A DNA stretch of 64,000 bases from NCBI RefSeq assembly GCF_007197555.1, contig NZ_CP041614.1:3526001-3590000 (forward strand). The letters are read 5' to 3'. Position numbers and translations under genes: made by a program. The notes beneath the pieces were generated by a model. The model saw only the letters and a program-made list of their open reading frames with translations, was not told the origin of the DNA and ran no database searches. This document shows positions 1 through 8,845 of the stretch, one piece after another (positions within the stretch are counted from its first letter, which is position 1; every line of letters begins with the position of its first letter). This stretch comes from Shewanella psychropiezotolerans (GTDB lineage: Bacteria; Pseudomonadota; Gammaproteobacteria; Enterobacterales; Shewanellaceae).

Positions 1-2
1 AA

Positions 3-1388
3 GTCACCGATGTCTGGCAAAGGATCCGTCTGGGTTTATCATTCGATGTGCCAGACCAAAAGTTAGTCAAGCAATATCGTGACTGGTACATCAAGCACCC
101 GCAACATCTCGCGACAGTATCGGAACGTGCCACCCCTTTCCTCTATTTGATCGTCGAAGAGATTGAGAAGCGTGATCTGCCTATCGAACTGGCCCTTCTT
201 CCCATAGTGGAGAGTGCATTCGATCCTTTCGCCTATTCACATGGCGCCGCATCAGGCTTATGGCAGTTTACTTCCCCCATGGCGAAACATTTCGGTCTGC
301 AAATGAATTGGTGGTATGACGGTCGCAGAGATGTACCCGCAGCAACCATTGCCGCCTTAGACATGCTCGAGTACCTGTATAAAAAGACGGATGGTAACTG
401 GCTTTATGCTATCGCGGCATACAACACAGGTGAAGGACGAGTGATAAACGCCGTTAAGAAGAATAAGCGCAAAGGAAAACCTACCGACTTTTGGTCATTA
501 CGTCTGCCGACAGAAACACAACGCTATGTCCCTCAACTTCTCGCGCTGGCTGATGTCATCAAGAACGCCGATAAATACGGCATAGAGCTCTACCCGATAG
601 ACAATCAAGCCAATATCCAAGTGATCGATGTGGGTAGTCAGATAGATCTCGCACTCGCTGCCGGATTTGCCGATATGACCACATCCGAATTACATAAGCT
701 CAACCCTGGATATAACCGTTGGGCAACGGCACCCAATGGCCCTCACAACTTAGTGTTGCCTGTAGACAAGGTGGCAAATTTCAAATTAGCCATGGCAGAT
801 ACACAAGCGGATGACAGGTTGAACTGGGAACGCTACCAGATCAAATCAGGTGATAGTTTAGGCCTAATAGCCCAGCGTTATCGCACGACACCTTCGGCGC
901 TTCGTGCTGTCAATGACATTAAAGGCAATACCATCATAGCAGGGCGTCATCTACTCATCCCTGTTGCGGCAAACGATCCTGAACAATACGCCCTTAGCCT
1001 AGCTCAAAGAGTGAAGTCAAAACAAAATATTAGCCGTGGTAGCGAAAAAATCGACTATATCGTTAAGTCTGGTGATTCATTTTGGAAAATAGCAAAGGCT
1101 CATAAGGTTAAGACGGCGCAGCTGGCCAAGTGGAACAATATGGCGCCAAAAGACACATTGAAAATTGGACAAAAGTTAGCGATATGGACAGGCAGTAAAA
1201 ATGCCTCTTCCGTCACTCGCAAGGTGAATTATACGGTACGCAGCGGAGACTCACTGGCACGTATCGCTTCAAAATTTAAAGTCAGCGTCAACGACCTGGT
1301 TCGTTGGAATACATTAGAAAAATCTAAATACATTCAGCCTGGCCAAAAATTAAGGCTATATGTAAACATGACAAATGTCAGAGCCTAA
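3..1388 (+). CDS. mltD: Membrane-bound lytic murein transglycosylase D, 5' end outside window
   Basis: MltD cleaves the glycan strands of peptidoglycan in the periplasm, forming 1,6-anhydromuramoyl ends. The reading frame is open from base 3, and residues before the first GTG (base 48) still match the family (VWQRIRLG), so the true start lies upstream of the window. The SLT/GH23 domain has the catalytic Glu in LPIVESAFDP (about residue 55 counted from base 48), followed by GLWQF and the AYNTGEGRV motif. Three C-terminal LysM repeats follow (YQIKSGDSLG, YIVKSGDSFW, YTVRSGDSLA), which bind peptidoglycan. E. coli MltD has two LysM repeats, so this is a longer variant. The lipoprotein signal expected at the N-terminus is not visible. 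The gene ends at a bidirectional hairpin shared with the convergent lipoprotein gene. Confidence 0.95.
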   Translation, partial: VTDVWQRIRLGLSFDVPDQKLVKQYRDWYIKHPQHLATVSERATPFLYLIVEEIEKRDLPIELALLPIVESAFDPFAYSHGAASGLWQFTSPMAKHFGLQMNWWYDGRRDVPAATIAALDMLEYLYKKTDGNWLYAIAAYNTGEGRVINAVKKNKRKGKPTDFWSLRLPTETQRYVPQLLALADVIKNADKYGIELYPIDNQANIQVIDVGSQIDLALAAGFADMTTSELHKLNPGYNRWATAPNGPHNLVLPVDKVANFKLAMADTQADDRLNWERYQIKSGDSLGLIAQRYRTTPSALRAVNDIKGNTIIAGRHLLIPVAANDPEQYALSLAQRVKSKQNISRGSEKIDYIVKSGDSFWKIAKAHKVKTAQLAKWNNMAPKDTLKIGQKLAIWTGSKNASSVTRKVNYTVRSGDSLARIASKFKVSVNDLVRWNTLEKSKYIQPGQKLRLYVNMTNVRA

Positions 1389-1419
1389 TTGATAGAGGCA
1401 ATGCTTAGAGGCAATAGAC

Positions 1420-1456
1420 AAAGATGCCAAGTCTGTAATAAAAACTTGGCATCTTT
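1420..1456. terminator. Bidirectional rho-independent terminator
   Basis: A perfect 13-bp stem (1420-1432 with 1444-1456) has an 11-nt loop. An A-rich left arm and T-rich right arm let it act on both strands, ending mltD from the left and the BsuPI lipoprotein gene from the right. Confidence 0.85.
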
Positions 1457-1476
1457 TCCAATACTATATTCCCCAG

Positions 1477-2058
1477 CTAGTTTACGTATTCATCTAGAGA
1501 CAAACGCACATTCCCCATCGCCACTTTCGTCGATTCTGTTGCATGTCCAGCGTAAATCGCCACTAAGCTATAGCCTTTCCCCTTAACTTGAGCTAACGCT
1601 TCTTTAGGCAGAGAAAATCTCACCGGAATCACTTTACCGGCGGGTATCACCACATCACGTATCGCCTGAGTAAACATCATGGTATCGGACCACGCCCAGA
1701 TTTTATTTCCTTGAGGGTCCAATAAGTGAAGATCTGCCGTCATGCCCGATCGATACTGAATTGGCACAGCGAAACTCTGATTGTTGGTGATAATGAGTGA
1801 CACAGTAAAACCCGTTTTCAATGAGACTTGTAACTGTCCGGATAACAATCCTTTCTCCATCTTGCTCTCCTTTTTTTCAGCCCCTTTAGCCAGTTTATAG
1901 GACTCTGAAGACGTTAATGAAGATTCATCGATTCTAGCAGGCTCCACCTGGACAACTGATTGCTGTTTAACTTGAGTCGGTGCAACCGCTTGCGATACTT
2001 CTTGAGAGCAAGCAGATAAGGCGATAATCCCAAGATAAACACAGAATAATTTATTCAT
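1477..2058 (-). CDS. BsuPI-domain putative lipoprotein
   Basis: A 193-residue protein with a lipoprotein signal peptide: short charged start, hydrophobic stretch, and lipobox LSAC, giving an acylated Cys at about residue 17. A low-complexity linker to about residue 70 leads into a beta-rich domain resembling the BsuPI family (intracellular proteinase inhibitor-like, PF12690), with a motif around VSLIITNNQS and a conserved WAWSD segment. Family members bind proteases or have unknown roles in the envelope; a specific target cannot be read here. The ATG overlaps the stop of the upstream AsmA gene by one base (TAATG), so the two are translationally coupled. The same pairing suggests an envelope-related role. 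Confidence 0.75.
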   Translation of the reverse strand: MNKLFCVYLGIIALSACSQEVSQAVAPTQVKQQSVVQVEPARIDESSLTSSESYKLAKGAEKKESKMEKGLLSGQLQVSLKTGFTVSLIITNNQSFAVPIQYRSGMTADLHLLDPQGNKIWAWSDTMMFTQAIRDVVIPAGKVIPVRFSLPKEALAQVKGKGYSLVAIYAGHATESTKVAMGNVRLSLDEYVN

Positions 2059-3884
2059 TAAAAGCCACCTAATTTCTTTAACAGACTATCTTTGAGCTTA
2101 TCTTGCACCTTCTCTACCTCTTGTTTCAATTTAGCGTCAAACAGTCCTGCGGTGTCTAAAGCAAATTGGGGATCCGACATAGTGCCTGTGATTAAGAATG
2201 GAATTTCAATGCCATAGAGTAGGTCTGTATCTCCTCCACCTTGCCCTTCGAGGGAACCCACCACTGCAGTGGTTAATTGATAATCCAGTGCCTCGGAGAT
2301 AATGTTGGCCGTTCCAGCCCCCGAAAGTCTGATTAACGGAGAGGACATCAGCAGATCCGGATTTGATACGACGCCCTTGACGACCGAAAAAGACCCGGTC
2401 AATGAGGTGAAGTCGGTTTTCTTTTCAGATGAACTTGTAGATGATCCACCACCACTGAGCTTTGCCTGGGCCTCTCTGATCATTTGCGGAATATTCACTC
2501 CGTATAGGGCACCGTCCGCAATCTCAAACTTACCTTTTGCGGCAATGTTCTTCTTGATATTATCGGCAAGCAGACTCCTGCCCTTGCCTTTAACACTGAA
2601 GTTTGCCGTTCCCGCCAACAGATCGACATCAACCGCATCTTTCAAGAGTTCTCTCACTTGAACCCCTGTAACCGATTTTTCAAAACTGTAACTAGGTACG
2701 GCTTGGCGACCATCGAGACTAGCAGTCACGGCGAGTTTTCCGCCATAGAGATCAGCATTGAGCTGCTTCAGATTGAGAATGCCATTCTTCAACGTCATAG
2801 CCATAATCCAATTACTGGTCATCATATTCGACGCCTTGATGGATTTCGCCGTTAGCGCCAAGGTGAGATCAAGAGACTTCATGGCACTTAAATCTGGCTC
2901 AACTTGAGTCGCCTCAGCTTGACTCTTCTCCTTGGTCTTGTCAGCTTTATCTGTTTGTGGCAGGAGCTTATCAAGATCTATGTCGCCCAAATCCAGCTTA
3001 GCAATGATTTGAGGCACTTTATGACCATAAGCGATATCCAATTTACCTTTGGCCTGGATGTCACCTGCATTTAATTCATCCAAGATAAGATGAATTTGCT
3101 TGGTCTCTAGCAAGATTTCCAGCTGGGTTAACAATGAGATATCTAACTGCTTATTGGGGATTCCCTCACCGGCTACCTCGTTAGTTATCTTAAAATCTTT
3201 AACCTGAACCTTAGTCATGTCTTGGGCGACTCTAATTGAGCCCTTGCCCTGACTCATTAGTGTCATATCAGGCATTTCAGCACTGAAGCGATACTCGAGA
3301 GTAGCAAACTCCCCCAGAGAGAATTTCCCAAGGGTTAAATTATCCAGACTAAATACTTGTTCGGTCCCGGCTTGTTTATCTGAGACTCGAATTTGTGTAT
3401 TGGTGATCGAGACACCACCAATATCCAGACTCGATAAGTTGCCCGATGAAGCAGTAGTATCATTAAGTTGAGCTGGTTTATCTTCCGCGGCAGAACTCTG
3501 TAAACCGTCGAAGCTGGTACGGCCATCTTTGCGGGTTTCCAGATTGACGACCAAGCCATCGAGATTTAATTTAGCAATCTCTACTTGTTTACTAAACAGA
3601 GGCAAAAGCTCTACTTGTGCAACGATCTTGTTCACCTTTAACATAGAGTCATTATCGAATCCCTTAGGATTAGATAATGTAATATCTCCAAGCTCGATAC
3701 CTATGCTTGGAAAAAATGTCCATGTGAGATCTTTTCCTATGATGAGCTCCCGTCCTGTTTGCTTCTTTACCGCATTGACGATTTCAGGTTTAAAATCATT
3801 TGGATCAAAAACCAAGGTCAGATAGGCCGCGAGACTCGCGAACATGAGAAATAAGACAATAAAAAACCATTTAACAATTTTCAT
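2058..3884 (-). CDS. AsmA family protein
   Basis: A large envelope protein of the AsmA family, whose members span the periplasm and affect outer-membrane lipid traffic and assembly. The start MKIVKWFFIV leads into one N-terminal membrane helix (about residues 4-24), then the AsmA N-terminal pattern with FDPNDFKPEI and TGRELIIGKD. The middle and C-terminal parts are beta-rich repeats with the late AsmA_2 region (GTANFSVKGKG). An upstream in-frame ATG (3896) would add four residues, but GGAA six bases before the ATG at 3884 favours the shorter form (608 residues). It forms an operon with the downstream BsuPI lipoprotein gene. Confidence 0.88.
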   Translation of the reverse strand: MKIVKWFFIVLFLMFASLAAYLTLVFDPNDFKPEIVNAVKKQTGRELIIGKDLTWTFFPSIGIELGDITLSNPKGFDNDSMLKVNKIVAQVELLPLFSKQVEIAKLNLDGLVVNLETRKDGRTSFDGLQSSAAEDKPAQLNDTTASSGNLSSLDIGGVSITNTQIRVSDKQAGTEQVFSLDNLTLGKFSLGEFATLEYRFSAEMPDMTLMSQGKGSIRVAQDMTKVQVKDFKITNEVAGEGIPNKQLDISLLTQLEILLETKQIHLILDELNAGDIQAKGKLDIAYGHKVPQIIAKLDLGDIDLDKLLPQTDKADKTKEKSQAEATQVEPDLSAMKSLDLTLALTAKSIKASNMMTSNWIMAMTLKNGILNLKQLNADLYGGKLAVTASLDGRQAVPSYSFEKSVTGVQVRELLKDAVDVDLLAGTANFSVKGKGRSLLADNIKKNIAAKGKFEIADGALYGVNIPQMIREAQAKLSGGGSSTSSSEKKTDFTSLTGSFSVVKGVVSNPDLLMSSPLIRLSGAGTANIISEALDYQLTTAVVGSLEGQGGGDTDLLYGIEIPFLITGTMSDPQFALDTAGLFDAKLKQEVEKVQDKLKDSLLKKLGGF

Positions 3885-3914
3885 AACAGGTTCCATCCAA
3901 ATAGCTGAGCAAAA

Positions 3915-4409
3915 TTAGAGCAAGCGAGAGAGGTCGAGTTCGGTATTGGCGATCCCGATGCCATTTTCATCAGAATATAACATCATACCCGGTGTGATTA
4001 TAATGTTATCCATTGAAATCATACAATTGACTTCCCCTACACCTTTCTTTTGTGTTTTTATCGGGTTAGAACCAATGGCTTTGATGCCTATATCCATCAG
4101 TTTCAACGCACCGACATCTCTGACACAGCCATTGATAACGATACCTTCCCAACCATTTTCAACTGCACTCAAGGCGATTAAGTCACCAAGTAGGGCCCTG
4201 TTAATCGAGGCACCACCATCGACGAAGAGTACCTTACCCTTACCTTCTGTTTTAAGGATCTCTTTTACTTTTGAGTTATCTTCAAAACACTTAATGGTAA
4301 CAAGCTCACCCCAAAATATTGTACGCTTTCCGTATTGCTTGTATTGAGTCGTTAACAATACCAGTTCATTATTAAAATAATCGAATAAATCAGGTAGCAG
4401 GTCCTTCAT
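3915..4409 (-). CDS. RraA-like protein with class II aldolase motif
   Basis: The fold family is that of RraA, the RNase E inhibitor, and of HMG/CHA aldolases. Family landmarks are ITIKCFEDNS-like text near residue 40, VLFVDGGAS near 64, and GWEGIVINGCVRD near 90-102. Asp of GDLIAL followed by exactly 20 residues and then Arg-Asp gives the D-X20-R-D motif known for divalent-metal-dependent pyruvate aldolases of this family; E. coli RraA lacks the Asp of the Arg-Asp pair. Function could therefore be a 4-hydroxy-4-methyl-2-oxoglutarate or oxaloacetate aldolase/decarboxylase rather than RNase control. The start at 4409 has GGAG six bases upstream and matches the N-terminus of RraA; an ATG four codons earlier lacks this. 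Length (164 aa) is normal. Confidence 0.8.
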   Translation of the reverse strand: MKDLLPDLFDYFNNELVLLTTQYKQYGKRTIFWGELVTIKCFEDNSKVKEILKTEGKGKVLFVDGGASINRALLGDLIALSAVENGWEGIVINGCVRDVGALKLMDIGIKAIGSNPIKTQKKGVGEVNCMISMDNIIITPGMMLYSDENGIGIANTELDLSRLL

Positions 4410-4603
4410 CTTATTCTCCATTAAATAAAATTAAAGATTACTCGTTCACTATTACCACAACAAGAATATCCTGAAACATTTACCTACTTTGGCTTTTATA
4501 TGATCAAATGCCTTTGAGAGCCGGAACAAAAAGTCTATAATTGGCTCATTATGGGAACGTACTAATACTGTCCTTCTTACCTACTCGGAAAAAGTGAATT
4601 TTA

Positions 4604-4927
4604 ATGCTTGATAACAATGATTTACAGAATGCGCTTGCGGCTTTAGATGAATACGGCTTCGATAAAAAACACTCGAGTGATTTATCTCAAGCAAGAAATA
4701 AACAGCAAATGACTAAATATATCGATTCGCTTGATTATAGTTTACGTCGTTTACTCATATTACAAGATACGGTAGAAGACTTGGTTGCAAAGAAGAAGCA
4801 CCAAATAACCCAACAAGAAAACATTCAAACTTATAAAACTAAAGTCATCAATCTCTCCAGACAATTCAACATCTCATATGATGACGTTGTACAAGTCATG
4901 ATTAATTTAAAAAACCAGACAAATTAA
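4604..4927 (+). CDS. Small hypothetical protein, predicted helical
   Basis: A 107-residue protein I do not recognise. It is highly charged and mostly helical, with no signal peptide or membrane segment, so it is likely cytoplasmic. Residues about 40-85 (SLRRLLILQDTVEDLVAKK onward) could form a coiled coil. The C-terminal stretch LSRQFNISYDDVVQVMI has the look of a small helix-turn-helix or H-NS-like oligomerisation segment, but that is only a resemblance. A stand-alone gene with its own terminator immediately after the stop, and a run of well-chosen codons throughout, support it being real. Confidence 0.6.
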   Translation: MLDNNDLQNALAALDEYGFDKKHSSDLSQARNKQQMTKYIDSLDYSLRRLLILQDTVEDLVAKKKHQITQQENIQTYKTKVINLSRQFNISYDDVVQVMINLKNQTN

Positions 4928-4941
4928 TTTGCCTGGTTTTT
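4910..4941 (+). terminator. Rho-independent terminator
   Basis: A 9-bp stem (4910-4918 with 4933-4941), GC-rich at the top (CCAG/CTGG) with an A/T base and a run of T on the descending side. It begins inside the last codons of the 107-residue gene. Confidence 0.8.
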
Positions 4942-4990
4942 AGTTCTATTTTCAACTAGGACTTATTTTAGTCTTAGTATGATGTTGCCA

Positions 4991-6636
4991 TTACACTTTA
5001 AAGCTGGAGACAAGCCCATCTAATTCTGTCGAGCCTTGCTGGATCTGTTCACTCGTCTCACCAATTTGTACGCTCTTCTGTTGATTATCTACTGAAATAT
5101 CATTGATTCGAGTCACATTCATATTTAATTCTGCAATGACCGAACTCTGCTCTTCCGTTGCAGCCGCAATTTGAATATTCATATCGGAAATCTCTCTGAT
5201 TGAGGATTTAATGGTCACTAATGCAGTAACAATTTGTGAGGTTTCTTCTACAGTTTGACTAGAACGGGTTTTAGCTCGCCCAACCGAATCATTGACACTC
5301 TCTATCGATCCCCTAATCGCATCTATGATGCCGTTAATTTCTTGGGTAGACTCTTGAGTACGACTTGCCAAAGTTCTCACTTCATCCGCAACCACGGCAA
5401 ACCCCTACCCGCTTCCCCAGCCCGCGCAGCTTCGATAGCTGCATTGAGAGCCAATAAGTTTGTCTGCTCGGCAATACCTACGATAACATCTAAAATTTGC
5501 CCAATTTTTCCTGAACTAACCTGCAGCCCTTGAGCCACTTCCGAGGTATTTTCCAGTTCTTCGGAGAGCTCCTTTATTTTAATAACGGCATTATCGACGA
5601 CCCTAGTCGTTTTATCAGCTTCTTCATCGGCACTCCCAGCACTATCTGCCGCGAGTTGTGCGTTAGAGGCAACTTCTGAAGCCGCCATAGACATCTCATT
5701 AATTGCAGTGGCTACACTTTCAGTTTCGGTTTGCATGTTGCAGGTGACTTTACTCGCTTCTGTTGAGATGCTGGCTAAACCGACCGCTAGCTCGCGGCTG
5801 TGTGTCACTGAATCCATGACTGATTGTACTAGTGTCTGGATTTTAACCACAAAGACATTAAAGTTACCTGCAACCTCATTGAGCTCATCATTTCCAGATT
5901 CTTTGAGCCTCAAAGTCAGATCCCCTTCTCCCTTTGCTATATTCTCTAGCGCTTGAATAGTCTCTCTCATCGGCCTGGATATACTATGAATGATGGCAAA
6001 TAGAATAGCGATCACCGGAAACCAAACGAGCGCCACCACCAAGAGATACATCCAGGTAAAATCTAATTTTTGCGCATCGATATCATCGACATACATACCC
6101 GTACCGACAATCCATCCCCAAGGTCTAAATCGCTTCACCACGCTCATTTTTGGACTCGGAGCCGTTGCATTTGGTCGATTCCACATATACTCGACTTTCG
6201 CTGAGTCTTGTCGCTCGGTCCCCTTGACCATCTCCTCGAATAATCGAACGCCGTTAGGGTCCTTCATTCCGAGCACATTAGTCCCGACGAGTTTCTTAGC
6301 GAAAGCATGTTGAACCATCACACCTTGGGTAGTTATGGTGAAAAAGTATTCTTTCCCTGCATACCGTAATGTGTCCAGCGCCATAATGGCACCAGACTTG
6401 GCCTCATCTTCAGTTATCAGCCCCTGTTTGGATCTCTGATAATAGTCGCTAATGACTTTCTCACCCACATCGGCCAAAGAAGATATCTTGGCCTCTTTCT
6501 CACCAACCAACATATTATCGATACTCATAAGCGCAAACAGGAACATTAATATGGTAGCGAGTATGGATAAACCCAACATGATAAACAGGCGACTCGAGAT
6601 TTTTATCTTTCTAAACAGGCTAATAATCGTGTCCAT
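4991..6636 (-). pseudogene. Methyl-accepting chemotaxis protein, frameshifted
   Basis: A transmembrane chemoreceptor that would signal through CheA/CheW. Order: membrane helix at about residues 15-38, periplasmic single-Cache (sCache_2) domain ([21 protein letters not shown]), second membrane helix near 195-215, HAMP, then the signalling domain with hairpin tip [19 protein letters not shown]. The frame breaks right after EAGRG: the other frame continues with the expected [12 protein letters not shown] to a stop at 4991. One missing base in the GGGG run (plus-strand C run 5402-5405) explains it. The start at ATG 6636 has AAGGA upstream; TTG at 6642 also exists. Merged length about 548 residues, normal. 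The break may be a sequencing error. Confidence 0.85.
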
Positions 6637-6830
6637 TGACAATCCTTAAGCAATTTGTGGCAAGCTGATTTACCTATCATAACTTTTGGAGATATTTCAC
6701 TGTTTGTCAAAGATCGCTTGGATTTATTACAAGGTAATGATTTGCACCTCTTACCCTAGCCGACCCAGCTTTAAAAATGCATCGTCATGCTTTCTAAGTA
6801 CTGTTTCAATGAAGCTACATCATATTCATT

Positions 6831-7462
6831 TTACTGGCTGCTCAACTTTAGTCTTAAGCGAGTGAATGTTTGCGATAACTTTTTACCTATCGTAAGTCTT
6901 AGGGTCAATAAACCAATGACGATTAAAATATAGATACTGGGCTCGATGACTTCAGACTTCACCGACCAATAGAAGTGAATAGGCACTAAGATGGCGACCA
7001 GATAAACCCAGTTATGTAATTGCTGCCAACGTCTGCCCATTTTCTTTCTAATGACTTTTAATGAGGTAACGGACAAGGCGATTAGAACCAGATAAGCCAC
7101 AGCCCCGACTAATATGTAGGGACGCTTAAGGATCTCCTGAAACAGGAGTGACCATTCAAACAAGAGATCTAAACTGATAAAGGCCATAATATGTAAGCTA
7201 GCATAGGCAAACACATAGAGGCCGATTAGACGGCGAGTCTGTATCAATATCCCTTGTTTTAAGCGACGTGCTAAAGGGGATATCATCAGTAATATCACTA
7301 AGGTATTGAGGGCTCCGACTCCGGTATAATGAATAATGTACTGCACAGGATCCCCCCCGCATCACCAGATATTACAGAGAGAACCAGATAACCGATAGGC
7401 CATAAGGCGACCAGATGTATGATGGCTTTCAGCCAAAAAAGATGTTTCGAAGTTAACCGCAT
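6831..7462 (-). pseudogene. msrQ: MsrQ haem-binding membrane subunit of MsrPQ, frameshifted
   Basis: MsrQ is the b-type cytochrome that passes quinone electrons to periplasmic MsrP for repair of methionine sulfoxide. The first part (MRLTSKHLFWLKAIIHL) and second part (QYIIHYTGVGALNTL onward) match E. coli MsrQ end to end, with TRRLIGLYVFAYASLH and RWQQLHNWVYLVAI, whose His residues are haem ligands. The two parts sit in different frames, joined at a run of seven G (plus strand C 7352-7358). Eight G would give AGGDPVQY, as in homologues. ATG 7462 has GGAGGAATA before it. The gene follows msrP by 64 bases. The break could be a sequencing error or slippage in the G tract. Confidence 0.88.
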
Positions 7463-7526
7463 TATTCCTCCCACTTTATCACTGAGCCTATCTCCGCTAT
7501 TGTCCATAGCGTGCTTCAATTTCTGA

Positions 7527-8549
7527 CTAGAAATATCTTTTTAAATCTAACCCTTGATATAAATCTGCCACTTGCTCACCATAACCATTAAACATTTGAG
7601 TGTTAATCCGCTTGGCCGAAAACAGGCCCCCCTCTCCTATACGCCTCTCAGTAGCCTGAGACCAACGTGGATGGTCAACATTTGGGTTCACATTGGCGTA
7701 AAAGCCATATTCATGGGTCGCAAGCTGGTTCCAGCTAGTGGGTGGCTGCTTATCCATGACTCGGATCCTGACGATGGACTTAATACTCTTAAAGCCATAC
7801 TTCCAAGGCACAACCAAACGTATTGGCGCCCCATTTTGAGGCGGTAAGGTTTTGCCATATAAGCCAACCGCCATGAAGGATAGTGGGTTCATCGCTTCGT
7901 TAATGGTTAAGCCTTCCACATAGGGGTAATGGATCCCGCCGCCCATTAAGCGACTCTTCTGACCAGGCATCTGCTCGGGATCAAACAAGGTCTCGAAAGC
8001 CACGTGAGTAGCATGACTCTTCACACCGGCCTTTTTCAATAAGCTAGCAAGAGGAAATCCCACCCAAGGCACCACCATAGACCAAGCTTCGACACAGCGA
8101 AGACGATAGGTACGCTCTTCCAAAGCTATCATCTGAGTTAAATCGTCTAAATCTAACGTCAACGGACGCTCTACTTCTCCTTCGATGACAAGTTTCCAAG
8201 GATCGACACTTAGCCCTTGAGCATTTTCAGAAGGGTCCTGTTTACTGGTACCAAACTCATAGAAATTATTGTGGGTGGTAATTTTATTGAACGGCGTTGT
8301 CGCCCCATTACCGGTAAAACTCAAGTTTGAGGTATAAGTTAAGGGTGAGGTAAGAAATTGAGATATTTTCTTGTCACCAAAAAGATCGAAGATTCCGGCC
8401 TGAACTTGGCCTGGAATACTCGCACCTAAAGCGCCAAGCCCCATCGCCTTTATGATACGGCGACGGTCATTAAACACGGATTCCGGCGTCACATCAGAAT
8501 CTTTAAGCTCCCATGGGGCTTTTTGTCTTATACCTTTGCTAAACTTCAT
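7527..8549 (-). CDS. msrP: MsrP, periplasmic molybdopterin methionine sulfoxide reductase subunit
   Basis: MsrP reduces protein-bound methionine sulfoxide in the periplasm using a molybdopterin cofactor and electrons from MsrQ. The 340-residue protein has a Tat signal at residues about 30-50 (RRRIIKAMG with a following hydrophobic stretch). The molybdopterin domain holds the Mo-ligand Cys in [14 protein letters not shown] (about residue 150), as in YedY, followed by [21 protein letters not shown] text. The length is normal. It heads the operon with msrQ directly downstream. An SD-like GAGG lies shortly before the ATG. Confidence 0.95.
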   Translation of the reverse strand: MKFSKGIRQKAPWELKDSDVTPESVFNDRRRIIKAMGLGALGASIPGQVQAGIFDLFGDKKISQFLTSPLTYTSNLSFTGNGATTPFNKITTHNNFYEFGTSKQDPSENAQGLSVDPWKLVIEGEVERPLTLDLDDLTQMIALEERTYRLRCVEAWSMVVPWVGFPLASLLKKAGVKSHATHVAFETLFDPEQMPGQKSRLMGGGIHYPYVEGLTINEAMNPLSFMAVGLYGKTLPPQNGAPIRLVVPWKYGFKSIKSIVRIRVMDKQPPTSWNQLATHEYGFYANVNPNVDHPRWSQATERRIGEGGLFSAKRINTQMFNGYGEQVADLYQGLDLKRYF

Positions 8550-8772
8550 CTCTACAGCCTCTTCTGGGTTCTAAGCATTAAAAATCACACACAAGTATTA
8601 GACAGGAAAAAGTAACAAAAAATTTCCTAAAATCTCAGTTAACTTAATCCGTGCTTAAACAGTGCAATCAATTCACCTCCTTTAATCGTCTTCAAAACAC
8701 TCATCTATACCTCCAACCAAGATTAAACATATTAGCAACATACGATTAAGAGTTATTCATTTACGCTAAAAA

Positions 8773-8807
8773 ATGCAAGATGCCACTTGAAGAGAGTCAT
8801 CTTGCAT
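8773..8807 (-). terminator. Orphan terminator-like hairpin reading leftward
   Basis: A perfect 10-bp inverted repeat (8773-8782 with 8798-8807) with a 15-nt loop. On the minus strand it is followed by a run of T (plus-strand A run 8768-8773), the pattern of a rho-independent terminator. No minus-strand gene is seen immediately to its right. It lies between divergent msrP and rmuC; the rest of that 296-bp gap shows no further clear feature. Confidence 0.55.
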
Positions 8808-8845
8808 GAGAGGCTATTCGCTTCATTCTTTATGGCCACCTTCTT

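Noticed and set aside
1389..1586. 65-codon plus-strand reading frame after mltD
   Set aside because: It spans the terminator and the antisense of the lipoprotein gene; no ribosome site or family resemblance.
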